Positions 47,821-60,289 of a DNA stretch of 64,000 nucleotides are shown here, in pieces. This DNA is from Sipunculus nudus (taxonomy: Eukaryota > Annelida > Sipuncula > Golfingiida > Sipunculidae): the NCBI GenBank assembly GCA_026874595.1, contig CM049317.1:55524118-55588117 (forward strand). Direction: 5' to 3'. The first letter of the stretch is position 1, and each line of letters opens with the position of its first letter. Made by a program: the position numbers and the translations under genes. Below the pieces are notes generated by a model, which ran no database searches, was not told the DNA's origin, and saw only the letters and a program-made list of their open reading frames with translations.

Positions 47821-49738
47821 GTAAATGCAAAATGATTCGTGAATTCACGGCTTACATCGTTACAACACACTGACCTTTAAAAATATTTCTATCCGGAACA
47901 TATAATTTGCCTCAAATATTTTGCCATCTAACAGTATTTTCTGGAAGTCTTTTTGATAATGAAGTTTATAACACATAGAAAATTTTAATCATAAAACTGA
48001 AAATCTGTAACATTTTTTTAACGTTCATTCTGTTCAGAAATGAGAAAAATGATAAAATGATATTTTATTTGCAAAAATACATAAAATTATCATTTATCAA
48101 GGTTTTATTCTTGGCCTTGAAACCAATAACTTCCATAAATTGGTATGAAATATATTTTTTGTGCATTTCCTATCAAAACGGGTTGATACAACCATGCATC
48201 ACTAGTAACCTTTAATCACATAATTTCTTAAAATATGAAATACAAAGAAAAATTAATTTTTCGATGTTTTGGCAGAAAAAGGGTTATAGCCGTGCAATGT
48301 GCACATTTGCGACAACAACATCGAATTAAAAACAAAAATAGACACCCTGACGGTTAAAATGATATCACATTCAGCTTGTTATACCTGCGGTAGGGGTGGA
48401 CCAAATTTTGCGGCCAGAACCGCTATCTTATAATAGCCTCATTGGCAGTTTATGTATGTCATCAACGCGACCACGCCTGTAGGTTTAAAAGTCGGAAGTC
48501 CAAATATAGTTATTATGAATAATAACATATATTTTTGTTACCTGTAAATAAAAATTGTCATTATAAATAACATCAGATATTTCATATTATCTGCTAACAG
48601 AGGACAATCAATTCTACTTGTTGTCCTCAACAAATTGCCAAGATTTAGCGCACACTAAAAAGTCCGAGGGATAATGGGTTTACTCTGCATAAATTATTGC
48701 CGGGTAAGATCGCGAAAAAAGAACCATAGCGAAAAAATGAATAGTTAAAACCGCGAAACATTTGCTTCGCAAATATATGGTGACCCGCAGTCTTGTGACT
48801 TTTACCTGTCCCTTTTTTTTAATAAAACATAATATGAGTTACAACTTTTGAAAAAAAACCTGTCATTTAAGCAAAAATCAGCTTTAACAAGGGGGGCGAT
48901 AATGTGGGCCGTCCAGGGGCAACATGAAACGGGGTCAAGAGTATACCCTCAGGTGACATGAAACCGATTTCAGACTACAAGGGTACTGTAAGCTGAAATG
49001 GGAGGCAGTCTTTTCATCGGCCTGTCAGACGGTTCTCAAGGCGTGCATTAGAAGTCCATATTGTAAGTCCTTGAACATCTAGTGAGTGAATTTGAAAACT
49101 GATCCCTGTCCTTATAGATGCCGGGTTGGACGGAATAAGCTGCCATATCTCCGACATGAAAACAGCCAAAATTAATTAAACAGAGGCCGTGATACGGGTG
49201 TTGTGATACCCTCCTTTCAAAGCGACGCTCGGCAAAAAAAGATGCCCGGTGAAGCTGGGACGGTATCCGAATCACATACTCAGCCTGGGAGCTATTGTTG
49301 TCGTGTCAGACTGTGATTGAACGATTAATCATTTATTTCGGTAAAAATTAATAAATATAATTAACTTTCCGCTTGATTCTGTTGTCAAACCTGTTTAAAA
49401 GGGCCCATACTTCATTATTATACGATTTCCATAATCCACACGATGCACTGATCTGCATTCATATATTTATAGCCGGATATAGTGAAGAAAGCCGTACATT
49501 TTACGGGCAAGTTCCTTATTCTGTTTCTGATTTTAACAGACACGTTTCTTGCACCCATTACCTCTTCAAAACAATTACATTTGATAACATGCAAATAAAG
49601 GGAATTTAAAGGAAGAAATATGAAATATTGCAATAAACCTTTTTTGAAATTTGAAATGCATGACAAAACAGACAAACTTAGCCCAGCAAATTACCCTTTT
49701 CATTTAATTACAATCATTTAATTACATGATAAATACAT
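47821..49738. other. No recognisable gene
   Basis: AT-rich. At 48975-49265 scattered words (CCGATTTCAGACTACAAGG; GATGCCGGGTTGGACGG) recall SINE family S and the segment near 55067, but too weakly to annotate. Confidence 0.35.
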
Positions 49739-51413
49739 GTGACCCAGGGGTCATGATGCTCAGCTGACTAGGAAAACATTCACGAAGGGAATTTTATCAA
49801 TGCCAAATTTTGTAGGTGGTATCTCCATTCAACTTAAGCATAGCTCAGAGGATATGGGTAACAGAGACCTTATTTCAGGTTTCAAGCAGATCTTTATTGG
49901 ACCTCCCTGAATGTCAAGTAAGAAGATTCTAGGTCAAATGGTTACATTTTATGCCCTGTTAACAGATGACCACATCTTTGAAGGTATATAAAATAGAGAA
50001 AAAATGGGTAAAATTAAAAAAAAAATCCAGGTGGCGCCACCAGTCTGCAGAAACTAATGAAAGACTCCATGAGCAATACACATGCAAAGAATCGTGGTGA
50101 TAAATGAATTAGTTGTTCAGATAATGAAGGTTTTTATCACATTTTCAATTATTCCGGGGGGGGGAGGATATTTCTGAGCCACATAGCTTAGAATGTCAGA
50201 TGTCCACGCGGACTTTTCATGGGCCTCCATGTTCATGGACAGTTCATGGATCTCCCAGGATGTCAGCTTAGAACTTTCTAGATTAAGTGATAAGGATTTG
50301 TGCCATGTTAACAGATGACCGCATCTTAAGAGGTCTCAATAATAGAAAAAATCGTAAATATCGAAAAAATCCAGGTGGCGCCACCAGACTGCATAAATTG
50401 TTGAAACATTCCATGATCAATATCCGTGCAAAGAATCATGGATATCAGTGCATTTGTTGTTCAGATACTTGAGCTTTTGTATCAAATTTTCTGTTATTCT
50501 GGGGGGGGGGGGGTACTTCAGAACCCCATAGCTCAGAGTTTATGGGTAACAGAGACCGAATGTCAGATGTCCACGCAGACTTTTAATGGGCCTCCCTGCA
50601 TGTCAAGAGGAAATATGCTAGGTCCAGCCTTTACAATTTGTGCCATGTTAGCAGATGACCGCATTTTAAGAGCTCTCAAAAATAGTGAACAAAAATCGTA
50701 AAAATCGAAACTGCAGACTGCAGAAACTGATGAAATATTCCATGATCAATATCCGTGGAAAGAAACATGGTGATCAATGCATTAGTTGTTCAGACACTTA
50801 ACTTTTGTATCAATTTTTCCATTATTCTGGCGAGGGGTACGTCGGAGCCCCATAGCTCAAAGAATATAGCTAACAGAGACCTAATTTTAGGTTTCCAAGG
50901 AGACTTTTCATAGACGTCCCAGATTATAACAATAAAAGATTCTAGGTCTGGTCGTTACGATTTGTGTCCTGTTAACAGATGACCGCAGCTTTAAGGTATC
51001 AAAAATGAAGAAAAAAAAAAATCGTAAAAAATCGAAAAAATACAGGTAGCGCCACCAGTCTGCAGAAACTGATGAAACACACCATTATCAATATATATGC
51101 AAAGATTCATGGTGATCAATGCATTAGTTGTTCAGATATTTGAGCTTTTGTATCGAATTTTCCATTTTTCTGGGGGGTACTTCGGAGCCCATAGCTCAAA
51201 GAATATAAGCAACAGAAACCTAATTTTAGGTTTCCAAGGACCCTATTCATGTTTAGTTAGAAGGTTCTAGCACCAGTTGTTACGATTAATGCCCTGTTAA
51301 AAGATGACCGCATATTAAGAGGTTTCAAAAATAGAGCGGTTACGAATTGTGCCCGGTCGACGCACAAAGAGTGATCGCTATAGCTCAGATGACTGACAGT
51401 CAGCTGAGCTAAT
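49739..51413 (+). mobile_element. Element family F, copy 2, with internal tandem array
   Basis: Starts GTGACCCAGGGGTCATGATG and CTCAGCTGACT, ends GAGTGATCGCTATAGCTCAG then GTCAGCTGAGCTAA. The interior is expanded into about five partial units of 324-348 bp (anchor GATGACC-CA at 49965, 50313, 50653, 50979, 51303). Each unit includes CAGGTGGCGCCACCAG, GCATTAGTTGTTCAGATA, a G-rich GGGGGTACTTC segment and CATAGCTCA. No protein is encoded. Ends of this AGCTCAGCTGA type are common in bivalve repeats in my experience, but I cannot name the family. Confidence 0.65.
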
Positions 51414-52689
51414 AACCGGATTTATTTTTATTTTAAATTCCGGCGGACATCTTGGCCGCCATTTTGAATTTTGACCAATATAGGACGAATTTGGCTTGGC
51501 CCCATATCTGAAAACATTCAGTTTGGTCTGGACAACCATAATGCCAAGTTTCATGCTTCTTTCATTTGTTATACAATTCTTCTCATAACAGCTGGACTAT
51601 AAAGAAGAAAAGCCGTTTGGTTAAGAAATATCAATTTATTTTAAAGGCTATTAATAAAATGATCAAAATTTACACAGGCCATTTAAAAGAGACACTACCA
51701 AAAAAGACGGCATACGCGGTTGCTAAAATGTTATGCGTGTTCTGATCAGCTGTGGTTGGTAGAAACGATTCGCCAGAAACCGATCTGCTTGCTTAACCCT
51801 GCCATGATTGCCACAGAAGTGGTGAAATCACGCAATTCTTGCAATGCCTGATTGCAATATCTGATTTGTGAAGGTCGTGCGCTAGAAATCGTCAGTTGCA
51901 GGTTCCATTATATAGCCCCGCATCATTTGCTTTGTATACTCACAGAGCCGCCCTGACCTATGCTGAAAAAAATTATGCATAACCCCTTTCGGCGACGCGA
52001 TGTAAGTAAACAGTTTACCGCTAATATAGTCATGAATGAAGTCACATGGGATGAAATTTTACTACCTCTTATTGGCTATCTATCCTTGACTCGTCAACGC
52101 TCCGCCAATTACAAGAACGTTTGCGTGAACAAGACAAATTAACTGTCAAATGGTTTAAATGCAAACATCAGCCGTTTAACAGTGTGAATGTCTCGAGAAC
52201 TTCCATTTAATGCGACAGCGATGAACTGCCGCTTTATTTGTTATCAAATAAGAACCATTTCTAACTGTTAAATATTTTTCCGTGACCCCCCAAGTTTTTC
52301 ATAATTATTAGCGCATATAAATATATGAGATTTCATTGATCTTGGGCTCATGTGCGCAGGCTGTTCCGCCCGAGTAACGAAATTTGGTAGCGGTTTCCCG
52401 GCAGTTTTTCTCCTCTCACGTACGAGGGTGTACCGATCGCTCCTAGATTATAGGTACAATCAGACTAATTTTAAAATGTTCAAATTGAACGAATGGCAAT
52501 TATTATCGGAATTAACAACATCTTATACCTGGAGACCGTTGAAGATAAAGATTGTGATAGGACGTCTTTTTTTTTTAGCACATGAAGGTACATTTTTACG
52601 GATTTGCATCTTCACATTATTCGGAGCCGAGCCTAAAAAATACGGGCAATTGTCACGGGCCCCTAACAAAAATTTCGAACCCTAGACGA
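51414..52689. other. No recognisable gene
   Basis: ORFs at 51960-52142 and 52350-52685 have no domain I recognise. The sequence is less AT-rich in parts, but no splice-bounded exon could be argued. Confidence 0.35.
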
Positions 52690-52900
52690 CTGTAGTGTAT
52701 AACGGGTCTAGGGTAGAGCAGAGGACACAAAGCAGGGTTCGAATCTCGGCCGAGGCTGTAACATTTTTTACAGACTCACCAAGGGAAGAGTGCGACCAAC
52801 AGTCGTGTTTAATTCACCAATGAGTGCACCTTTCAGGGGTTCCTCGATGTCATGACCCAACAACACACCCCGGACGCGCAGTCGCAGTACACATTTAGCC
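52690..52900 (+). repeat. SINE family S, copy with tRNA-like head
   Basis: The head has TCTAGGGTAGAGCAGAGGAC and a good B box GGGTTCGAATCTC (52735-52747). The body segments CACCAAGGGAAGAGTGCG, ACAGTCGTGTTTAATTC, GAGTGCACCTTTCAGGGG and TTCCTCGATGTCATGACCC match the reverse complement of 32156-32546. The 3' end is not preserved. Confidence 0.7.
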
Positions 52901-53599
52901 TGGTTAATCGTCAGAATAATCGCGTGCTAATGCCTTATCGTGTAGCCCGAAACCGAAGCAGAATTCTGCAGATGTACGTACATATATAGTTATGGTTATA
53001 GTTAACCCCAAAATATCAAATAAAGGCTTCAGAGGGAGATGATATTTCAACAGACCCAATCGGATTCACGCTCCTGTTTTATCTACAGGCCAAGACTTTT
53101 AGATTACTGCAGAGCTATTACATAGAAAACTGTAAATCAAGAAGACTCAACAATACAATACCGTTTTTACCCTTTAGTTACCTTCGTACTGTTTCAAAAG
53201 ACTCGTCTGGGCTTTAGGAACAGGCAGAAAAACCATAAGAAGACGATGTTACCTCATAACCTCATTGTCATCTATCACTAGAATTTTTTGTCTTTTCTGG
53301 AATCGGGAAGTTCTTGCAGACAAACACACGATATAGTGGAGATTATCACCTTTGATTCTGTGGATTCCATCGTATTTCTTCGCAAAGAATTGTTGTCTTA
53401 ACGGCACTTTCAACATTGTCTGTTTTAAATAACATTTAGGCTTTTTCAGGATAGATGTGGCACGTTGGCGCTCAGAATAGATAAAATACCTAATTAAAAA
53501 TGACGGGTCAAATCCGGAGCTCATTGAATCGGATAATGTTTTAACGTGATGTGTTCCTTGAACTTCCATTTAGTTGCAAGAGTATAGATCAATCTTTGG
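52901..53599. other. No supported gene; 107-codon minus-strand ORF of unknown nature
   Basis: The minus-strand ORF at 53249-53569 (106 residues, basic, no recognised domain) lies directly beside the solo LTR but outside its target duplication. It is intact by length only and may be chance. Confidence 0.3.
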
Positions 53600-53603
53600 C
53601 TAA

Positions 53604-54438
53604 TGTTACGGGACCTTATATCAACAGATCACGTATGTGTGATTGACATAAATTTTGTCAAGGAGATATAAAAAATCAGATTCTGTAACACAAGGCAGCG
53701 TGAAATTTCTAGGAGAATGAATAAAGAAGTCAGTGGTATTTTGTTAACAAATAACTATAATTTATTCTTAAAACAACCCTAACATTACAATACACTAAAT
53801 CAATACAATTACACGGTATAACAGCGGTATAACAACAAATCAATAAAATCACACAGTAAAATAAACAAAGTGCACAGTACTTGGATACCACCACTGTCAC
53901 AACGATAAGTCCTTTAAAATGTATATGCCGGATGAAAAGTCCACACAAATCCTCTCGGAGAATAACAGTCCAATGTAAAGCTCTTGTTACAATCCAGAAA
54001 GTAAACTCAAGGCAGGCCTCATTAAATTGTATAGAGTTAGTAATAGTAGAATCCCTGAAATTACTGGATAATCGGACAGGTCCCACAAACTGACATAAAC
54101 ACGTCTGTGTCCGCTGGAATATACTCTCACCTCTCTCTGCTTTAGAACACAAACCCCTATTTATAACTTATTGCCCCAAGCATAGAATTTTCCACTTCTC
54201 GAACAGTCTAAAGGATCTAAAATAATACACAGTAAACACGCGTTACAGGGATCATCTAGAAGAAGATCGCTGTGTCTCTACATACCAGGGTCCACACGTG
54301 AGCCCCACCCGGCTCGGCCAGGCGAGAAAGCCCCAAGCTAGCATGACAACGAGAGCCCAACCAGTACGTACTAAACTGAGAGTGCAACTATAACACGAGT
54401 TACGCCCGTGTCACACAATAAAAAGAGCACCTGTAACA
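53604..54438 (-). mobile_element. Solo LTR, copy 2 (835 bp, inverted)
   Basis: Same family as 44053-44932, in opposite orientation. On the minus strand it starts TGTTACAGGTGC and ends GGTCCCGTAACA. It is flanked by CTAA at 53600-53603 and 54439-54442. The TATA box (reverse of 54159-54168) and AATAAA (reverse of 53761-53766) are conserved in position. Short ORFs on both strands are incidental. Confidence 0.8.
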
Positions 54439-54463
54439 CTAAGGAAAATATTAAGCTGCTTTA

Positions 54464-55652
54464 AGCTGCGATTACCGGGCGCGCGGTATGCTATATGCGG
54501 AGTGCGGCAGCAGAATGCGATGTAAAACCGGTTAGGGAATTTATTTACACTCCTTTCACAGTGCTTTACCTGTAGGCCTTCTACCTATATCGTTAGCGCT
54601 GTTTGTTCGACCTCGTATCCAGAATCGCTACATTAGAGGGGATCACTGTATATTGGTTCAATCAGATTAGACACTGTGCTGGAAGACACAACCTCTATGG
54701 TTGGCTGATATTGCCACATGATTAAATAGCAAATATAAATGCTGCTGGCAACATTTTTAGGGGTTGAAGAGGCCATTGTGTATAAGCTAGACCACAATCT
54801 TTTCCCATAAAGAGTTGTGGTCTTCTTGATTGCGTGTAAACAATGCCCGATATGCGACACACAACTGGAGCGACAAGGAATCTACATAATTATTAGGCCG
54901 TGTTGCCAGCAAGAGGTTTACCAGCCAAGCGAGGAATACACGGAACAACTGCTGTTACATTTGTTTTGAGTGACAGCTCATCGCCCCGGAAAACGTTTGA
55001 ATAGGCCACAATCTGTGGCACAGACTCAGAGAGAATGGCCCGGCACGTAGTTTGAACTGGTCCTTGTGTACATAGGATGCCGGCCGGTGAGCTGTAATGG
55101 AAACGAAATGTATAAAAACATTGGCTCTGTGTACATTTCGCTGTCTGGTTTCCGTTTTGCTAGAAAATTCGTCGATGATGCCAGAACGTAGAGGGAGCAA
55201 TTAAAATTCGACTATTTTTTACTAAGAGAAATCATTCGAGTGCACTTGAAGCGCACTTGAAGCGCAGCTATGGGCGGAGCAATGATGCCTGTCGAGTGTT
55301 TGTTAACTCGCATTTGGTTGGCTGCCTGACAACGCCCAACACCTGGTGTCTAAATGTATCATAAACAGTCAAACCAGACAGCGGGAAAATCAGTAGCTTC
55401 TTTAGAAGCGCAAGATTTCCGCTGCTTCGGGAGCGTAGAATTTACTTGGCGGGCGGTAAAATATAGCCCGGATGATGTCAAATCCCGCTAGGTCGCACTG
55501 CATCTGTAGTTCATGCATATGGTAACTAGAGCCCATGGACCCTATACCGCGCGCAAATTCCATTTTACCGCGGGCCTGGTAAACGCTTTATGATACAAAA
55601 AACTAGGGTGATAAAAACGTTTTCGCATACCGCGCGCCCGGTAAACGCAGCT
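54464..55652. mobile_element. Inverted-repeat element with GC-rich tips (about 1.19 kb)
   Basis: The left tip AGCTGCGATTACCGGGCGCG plus CGGTATGC and the right tip (reverse complement) AGCTGCGTTTACCGGGCGCG plus CGGTATGC match at 27 of 28 bases. A further, direct, diverged version lies just outside at 55651-55678 and related ACCGCG-GC words occur at 55546-55590. No transposase. No clear target duplication; class unknown. Confidence 0.55.
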
Positions 55653-55678
55653 TACTGGTCGCACGGTATGCTATATGC

Positions 55679-56974
55679 AAAAATTGTGTTTTCGCTCCAG
55701 TTATTTTATCATAAACCGTTTGGAGCAGGGTTAAGAAATTACATAAACCGCGGGGAAACAGTTTTTTTCACAATTTCTTGCCAGAAAGTCCGCTGCACAC
55801 TACCTCCTATTTGTACAGGAAACAACAATCGGTCTCACAAATAACCACGTAAATGTATCCTTGAACCTGTCATTCAGCGGGCTTCGGTTGGTAAATCAGA
55901 CAAAAATTGTCCTTGAGGCAACTATGCAGCCAGGCGAATTGGGTGGAAGTTATTGCCCACCGCCGGGTAACTGTGGCTTCTGCGACCATTGAGTAATTGA
56001 GTACCGCGTTTATACGGATTCATTAGACAACAGACAGTGTATTTTAGGATACCTTCGTTAAGAAATTTTATGTTTTTATCGCCGCCGGTGGTTGGTGGAC
56101 TGGTTGTTTGTCTGTTAGTTAGCGCTTTACTCAAAACGTTATGAACGAATATTTTTTTTGAACGGTTGGGATAACACCCATGGAAAAATCCTAATTTTTG
56201 TTTTAATTTAACTCTAGGTCACTATATTTTTTTAAGATCCTCTTATAAACAAGAGACTTGTTGACCTTGACCGAATTCGAAATCTAATCATTCACTGATA
56301 TTACTATTAGGGGACGTCTTGGCTCTGGCCGGCAGAGATGACCTATGATGCAACTATCAAGTTGGTAAATGTGTTTCAATCATATATTCCGTGCGCTTAG
56401 GCAGCAAACGGGGGAGTTTGATAAGGGCCCTGGTGGATGTATATAAAGCGGTCTCCGACTGCTTTCGAGTAATGACTCATTTAACATATAATAACCAACA
56501 ATACTAATTTTACGTACACTTTAGTTATGGTGATGTATTTTGATATTCAACTTGGAGAGAAACGTTAGTGTCAGCGTGGACGGGATACATGAGTGATTAT
56601 CCACCAGAAAAGTTAATCTGCAATACCTACATGCTATCTGAGTAGAACGGCGTGAAGCATACAAATTGTCTGAAAACGTCTAATTTGTCGTTATTCACTT
56701 AATTTACACCGAATTTTTAAACACCAGTTAATTACTTAGACATAAACCTTTTCCCACTCTGAAATATTAATTTGCAAATCTTTCTTCCTTCCTGTCACTA
56801 ATTTACTTAATTTATTCACCATTGAAAACTATTACTTTAATCTAGTATCATGCGTTATTTATCATTTGAATTAACGGTAATTTTCTGCGCCATCTTTCAG
56901 TGTAAAAAGACAACAAAGAGACCAGTATATGCCGACATCGAGCGAGGACTCTCGTAAGATTCTTAGGTTTATAT
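55679..56974. other. No recognisable gene; possible TATA element
   Basis: GTATATAAAGCGG at about 56438-56450 resembles a TATA box but no initiator or downstream exon could be supported. The ORF at 55922-56134 (minus) has no domain. Confidence 0.3.
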
Positions 56975-57230
56975 GTTTTCCGAATATCATCTTAGCTCAA
57001 ACCGGGCAGTCAAATCTCAGCCCGAGGAATGTTGCAACTTTTCCGGGTCGGTGCCCGCCTTGGTTGAGCGCTCTGTCCACTCATGGGAAAACTGTGCCTT
57101 ACAGTCGTGTTTTACTGTGCGCATTTCGGAGGTTCCTCTGTGTCATACCCCGCCAAAGGGGTTGTCTTCGCAAAAAGAACCCGAAAGGTGCAGGGCACAA
57201 AGCCTGGTTTACGCCGGTATATTCTAGTGT
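56975..57230 (+). repeat. SINE family S, diverged copy
   Basis: Has AATCTCAGCCCGAGG (head/body junction), CCTTGGTTGAGCGC, ACAGTCGTGTTTTACTG, GCGCATTTCGGAGG and TTCCTCTGTGTCATA in family order. The three overlapping plus-strand ORFs across it are products of the repeat. Confidence 0.55.
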
Positions 57231-57955
57231 TACCGCCCTGTTACGTATTCTGCAGAACCTACTTAATTAAGCTAGTATTTAAAAAGTATATAAAACAATA
57301 TCATATATAATGGACACTACCGAATTAATGCCGTGGCATTTATCTTTAAACATTCAAAATACTTATTTCATTTAATTATGTAATACATTTTTATATTGAC
57401 CTTTTTTATTAGATAAACGTTCAGTAACAGGGTTGCAATGTAAATGTTAATTGCCATTTGCATGACGTGCACATGCGCAGCCATGCTATTCTTTAGTATT
57501 ACGTAAAAAAGTCATCATTAGCATTCACTTCCAAGAAAATCATCAAAGGTTTGTACATGAGGAGTTCAATGCAGGCTGAAGAAAAATTATCAAAGTTTTA
57601 CTGACGTACCTGAAAAGGGGGATGCTGGCTTAAGGAAAACCTTTTTCTTTGGTGATGGTCCGTTTTTTTTTAATCCTTGAGGAAAATAATACAATGTATA
57701 CATTGACTTTGGGATGTGCCCTTGCCGGGCTTTGCTGGGGAAGATTGATCGACGACGGTTCGCTCACAAAGGACAGGCACGGAGGAACAGCTCAGGTTTG
57801 AAATAAATATAACACAAGGTATGTCCGGGCACATATTGAGTTCAGGGACCTCCCTCGTGAGGCCTTTGATGATTTATTTCAAGAAATTTCAGTAATTTTC
57901 CTATTATTTTTTTTCTAAATTAAAACCACTATTTGGTCATCTTTTACCATTAATT

Positions 57956-58026
<71 letters not shown>

Positions 58027-59389
58027 TCAGAATATATTTCGATAATGGTCAGTAATATATTCTGTGGATCCGCTCTTAGCATCAGGGTTATAGATCACGG
58101 TTGGATTCGTTTATCACTCTTAAACTACTACCAGAAGATAACCCCTTTGCATACGTTTATTGCCCTTATCACTCTTTTCCGTGTCTGGTATAGCAAGGCA
58201 TTAATGTGATTTTAAGAAGAAATTGGAAGAATTATGTAATATCATATCTTAGCAAGTGTAAAATAAAAATGATAATTTATCTAGAGCGAAGCCTATACAT
58301 TGTTAAATAATAAATGTGTTTTTATCCAATAGAAAACAATATAGTTTATAATTAATTCACTTTCGACCAAAACCATTTTGACTATACAAAATGTACTTCT
58401 GGTTAAAACAACACATTACGAGAAGACTTGTATGATTTGTTTGAAATTACGAACGGTTTTCCTTATAACTGGTGACAAACTAGGAGAAAGAAACATCAAT
58501 TTGCTTCCAAAGAATGTATCTTATACGAGTAATGGGTCAAACCCTGGTGTAATTAAGATATTTTTTTTAACTCAAAATATACAAAACATAAGCAATAATG
58601 ACAGCAGAACTACATTTTTTTCAGGAAGATTAGACGTTTCAGACTGATGGAACATGCTAAGTTTTTGTTGGTTTCCAACAAATAAATTTTTCAGCATTCC
58701 ATTATTCAAGTGCCACTTCGCAGACAGAACGGTAAGTAAAAACATAAAGTATATCCGTTTTCATCAGTTTTCCCATCAGGGTGGCTGGCTACGGACACAT
58801 TTGTGGGTGATCTGAAGCATTATCGTGTAACCTATCCGTCATGGGCAGCCTTCGACTTGCCACCCTGTCTTCCAAATTGGCGAGAAGTCCTACGTCTCAT
58901 TTTCGATTAATCCTGGCGACTCCCCTTGAATCAACGCTAATCTTCTGTCGTTGACACCAAGCGCAGACTTATCAAAGCAAACCCGCACAGTGGGTGACAG
59001 TACACTGTATAACAAATCAACTCGCCTTCCTGTACGGAACTAGTGGTCCGCAGGCAGGTCATTAGGTTCAGTATAAAAAGAACATTGTACATACATTGTC
59101 GCCACCTTACAGTTTACTTCCGGGCTACCATTGCATGTGTGTTTTGTAGAATCTGTTTACTTTCTGATATATAATGTGTTTCTCCTCACATATATTTTCT
59201 CCATCATTCGTCATATGTGTTCTTTGTTACATATGTCTATGTCTATATTTGATTTATGTTTCTAGTGATCTTATATGTCTATGTTTGTATGTAATCTTTT
59301 TTTAACCCTTTTTCAGTAAACGTTTATGTCTATGTCTATATTTGCTATTTATTTACTTGATTTTGGAGTATTTTTTCCCTTCCCTTCCG
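57231..59389. other. No supported gene; TA microsatellite
   Basis: A 64-bp TA tract lies at 57961-58024. The ORF at 58378-58647 has no known domain. The more GC-balanced stretch at 58770-59060, followed by GTATAAAAAG at 59071, could be a promoter region, but nothing downstream is coding by eye. TGTCTATGT words repeat at 59235-59340. Confidence 0.35.
57961..58024. repeat. (TA)n microsatellite
   Basis: About 64 bp of TA. Confidence 0.95.
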
Positions 59390-59610
59390 TGTTTAGGTTT
59401 TTTTCCTACGACATCTGAAAGAATCCGTTCTCTTCGCTCCTGTGCCTCCTTTTGATAGCAGCGTCGGGTGGTCGGTAGGGGAAGAGTCAAGTGGAACCGG
59501 TGAAAACAACCGACCTGCGACAGGCTACTACAAAATACTCTCGCAGCCACGTAGGGGATCGAAATCGGGTCGCCTTTACCACCCGACAGTCGGGCCCTTT
59601 GCGCTCTTAT
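59390..59610 (-). repeat. Second tRNA-derived SINE-like sequence
   Basis: Minus strand: CCCGACTGTCGGGTGGTAAA, then a B-box-like GATTTCGATCCCC about 30 nt later, then a body with GACCACCCGACGCTGC. It is not similar by eye to family S. A single copy in the window, so family status is inferred only from the tRNA-like head. Confidence 0.35.
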
Positions 59611-60095
59611 TTTTCCTTCGATTAAAAAATATGTTTCCTATTTTCACTTGAAGCCTGTCTAATCTTTCTTCTCTCTTTTTTTCTTTTTAATACTCTCACG
59701 TTCCTGCCAATGGGGCCTCTTTTTATTCTCCTTTTTATTAGTGCCTTATTCTCATTACCTTTTTTTACCTTCTTCATTCATGTCCGTCCGTTCTCTCTTC
59801 CTAGGCACTCCCAATTTCATCATCGAGCTGTTGCCTGTCTCCCCTCCCTGTTACATACCCCTTTCCTGTTTCTATCTTTTACCTCCTTGAACGGTAATAT
59901 TGCGTTCCCTTTGCCTACTAAATGCACCTTTTCATCACACAGACGACCTCTGTCGGTGACCATTGGTACTGAGTGTTCGGGTCCGGTGTGTGCACAAAGA
60001 AAGACATTTTGATATACGTGATTCGATCCTATTTTAACTTCCATGACCTGTCTAACAATGTGAGCCTCTGGGTTCTACCTAACCTCAGTTGACCT

Positions 60096-60121
60096 CCCCC
60101 CCCCCCCCCCCCCCCCCCCCC
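60096..60121. repeat. Poly-C tract (26 nt)
   Basis: Uninterrupted C run; a second C15 run is at 60305-60319. Confidence 0.95.
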
Positions 60122-60289
60122 AAGCAGACGATCGTTACAGGAAGTGCGCATGCTCGAGGAATAGGTCAAATCTAACATTTGCATTTAAATAGTCCTCCCA
60201 CTCATTTTTATGCCTTTTTCTTTCTGTTTTCTCTCGGCATATTCCCCTTTTTGTTTTACCTCCTTTTTTCCGGTGTAAATACTTCAGGT

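Noticed and set aside
53249-53569. 106-residue minus-strand ORF as a host exon or LTR-element gene
   Set aside because: No recognisable domain, and it lies outside the target duplication of the adjacent solo LTR; length alone is weak evidence in DNA of this composition.
56438-56450. TATA-box promoter
   Set aside because: GTATATAAAGCGG fits, but TATA-like words are common in AT-rich DNA and no initiator, transcript or downstream exon can be shown.
58378-58647. 89-codon ORF
   Set aside because: Low-complexity, no domain, no splice context.
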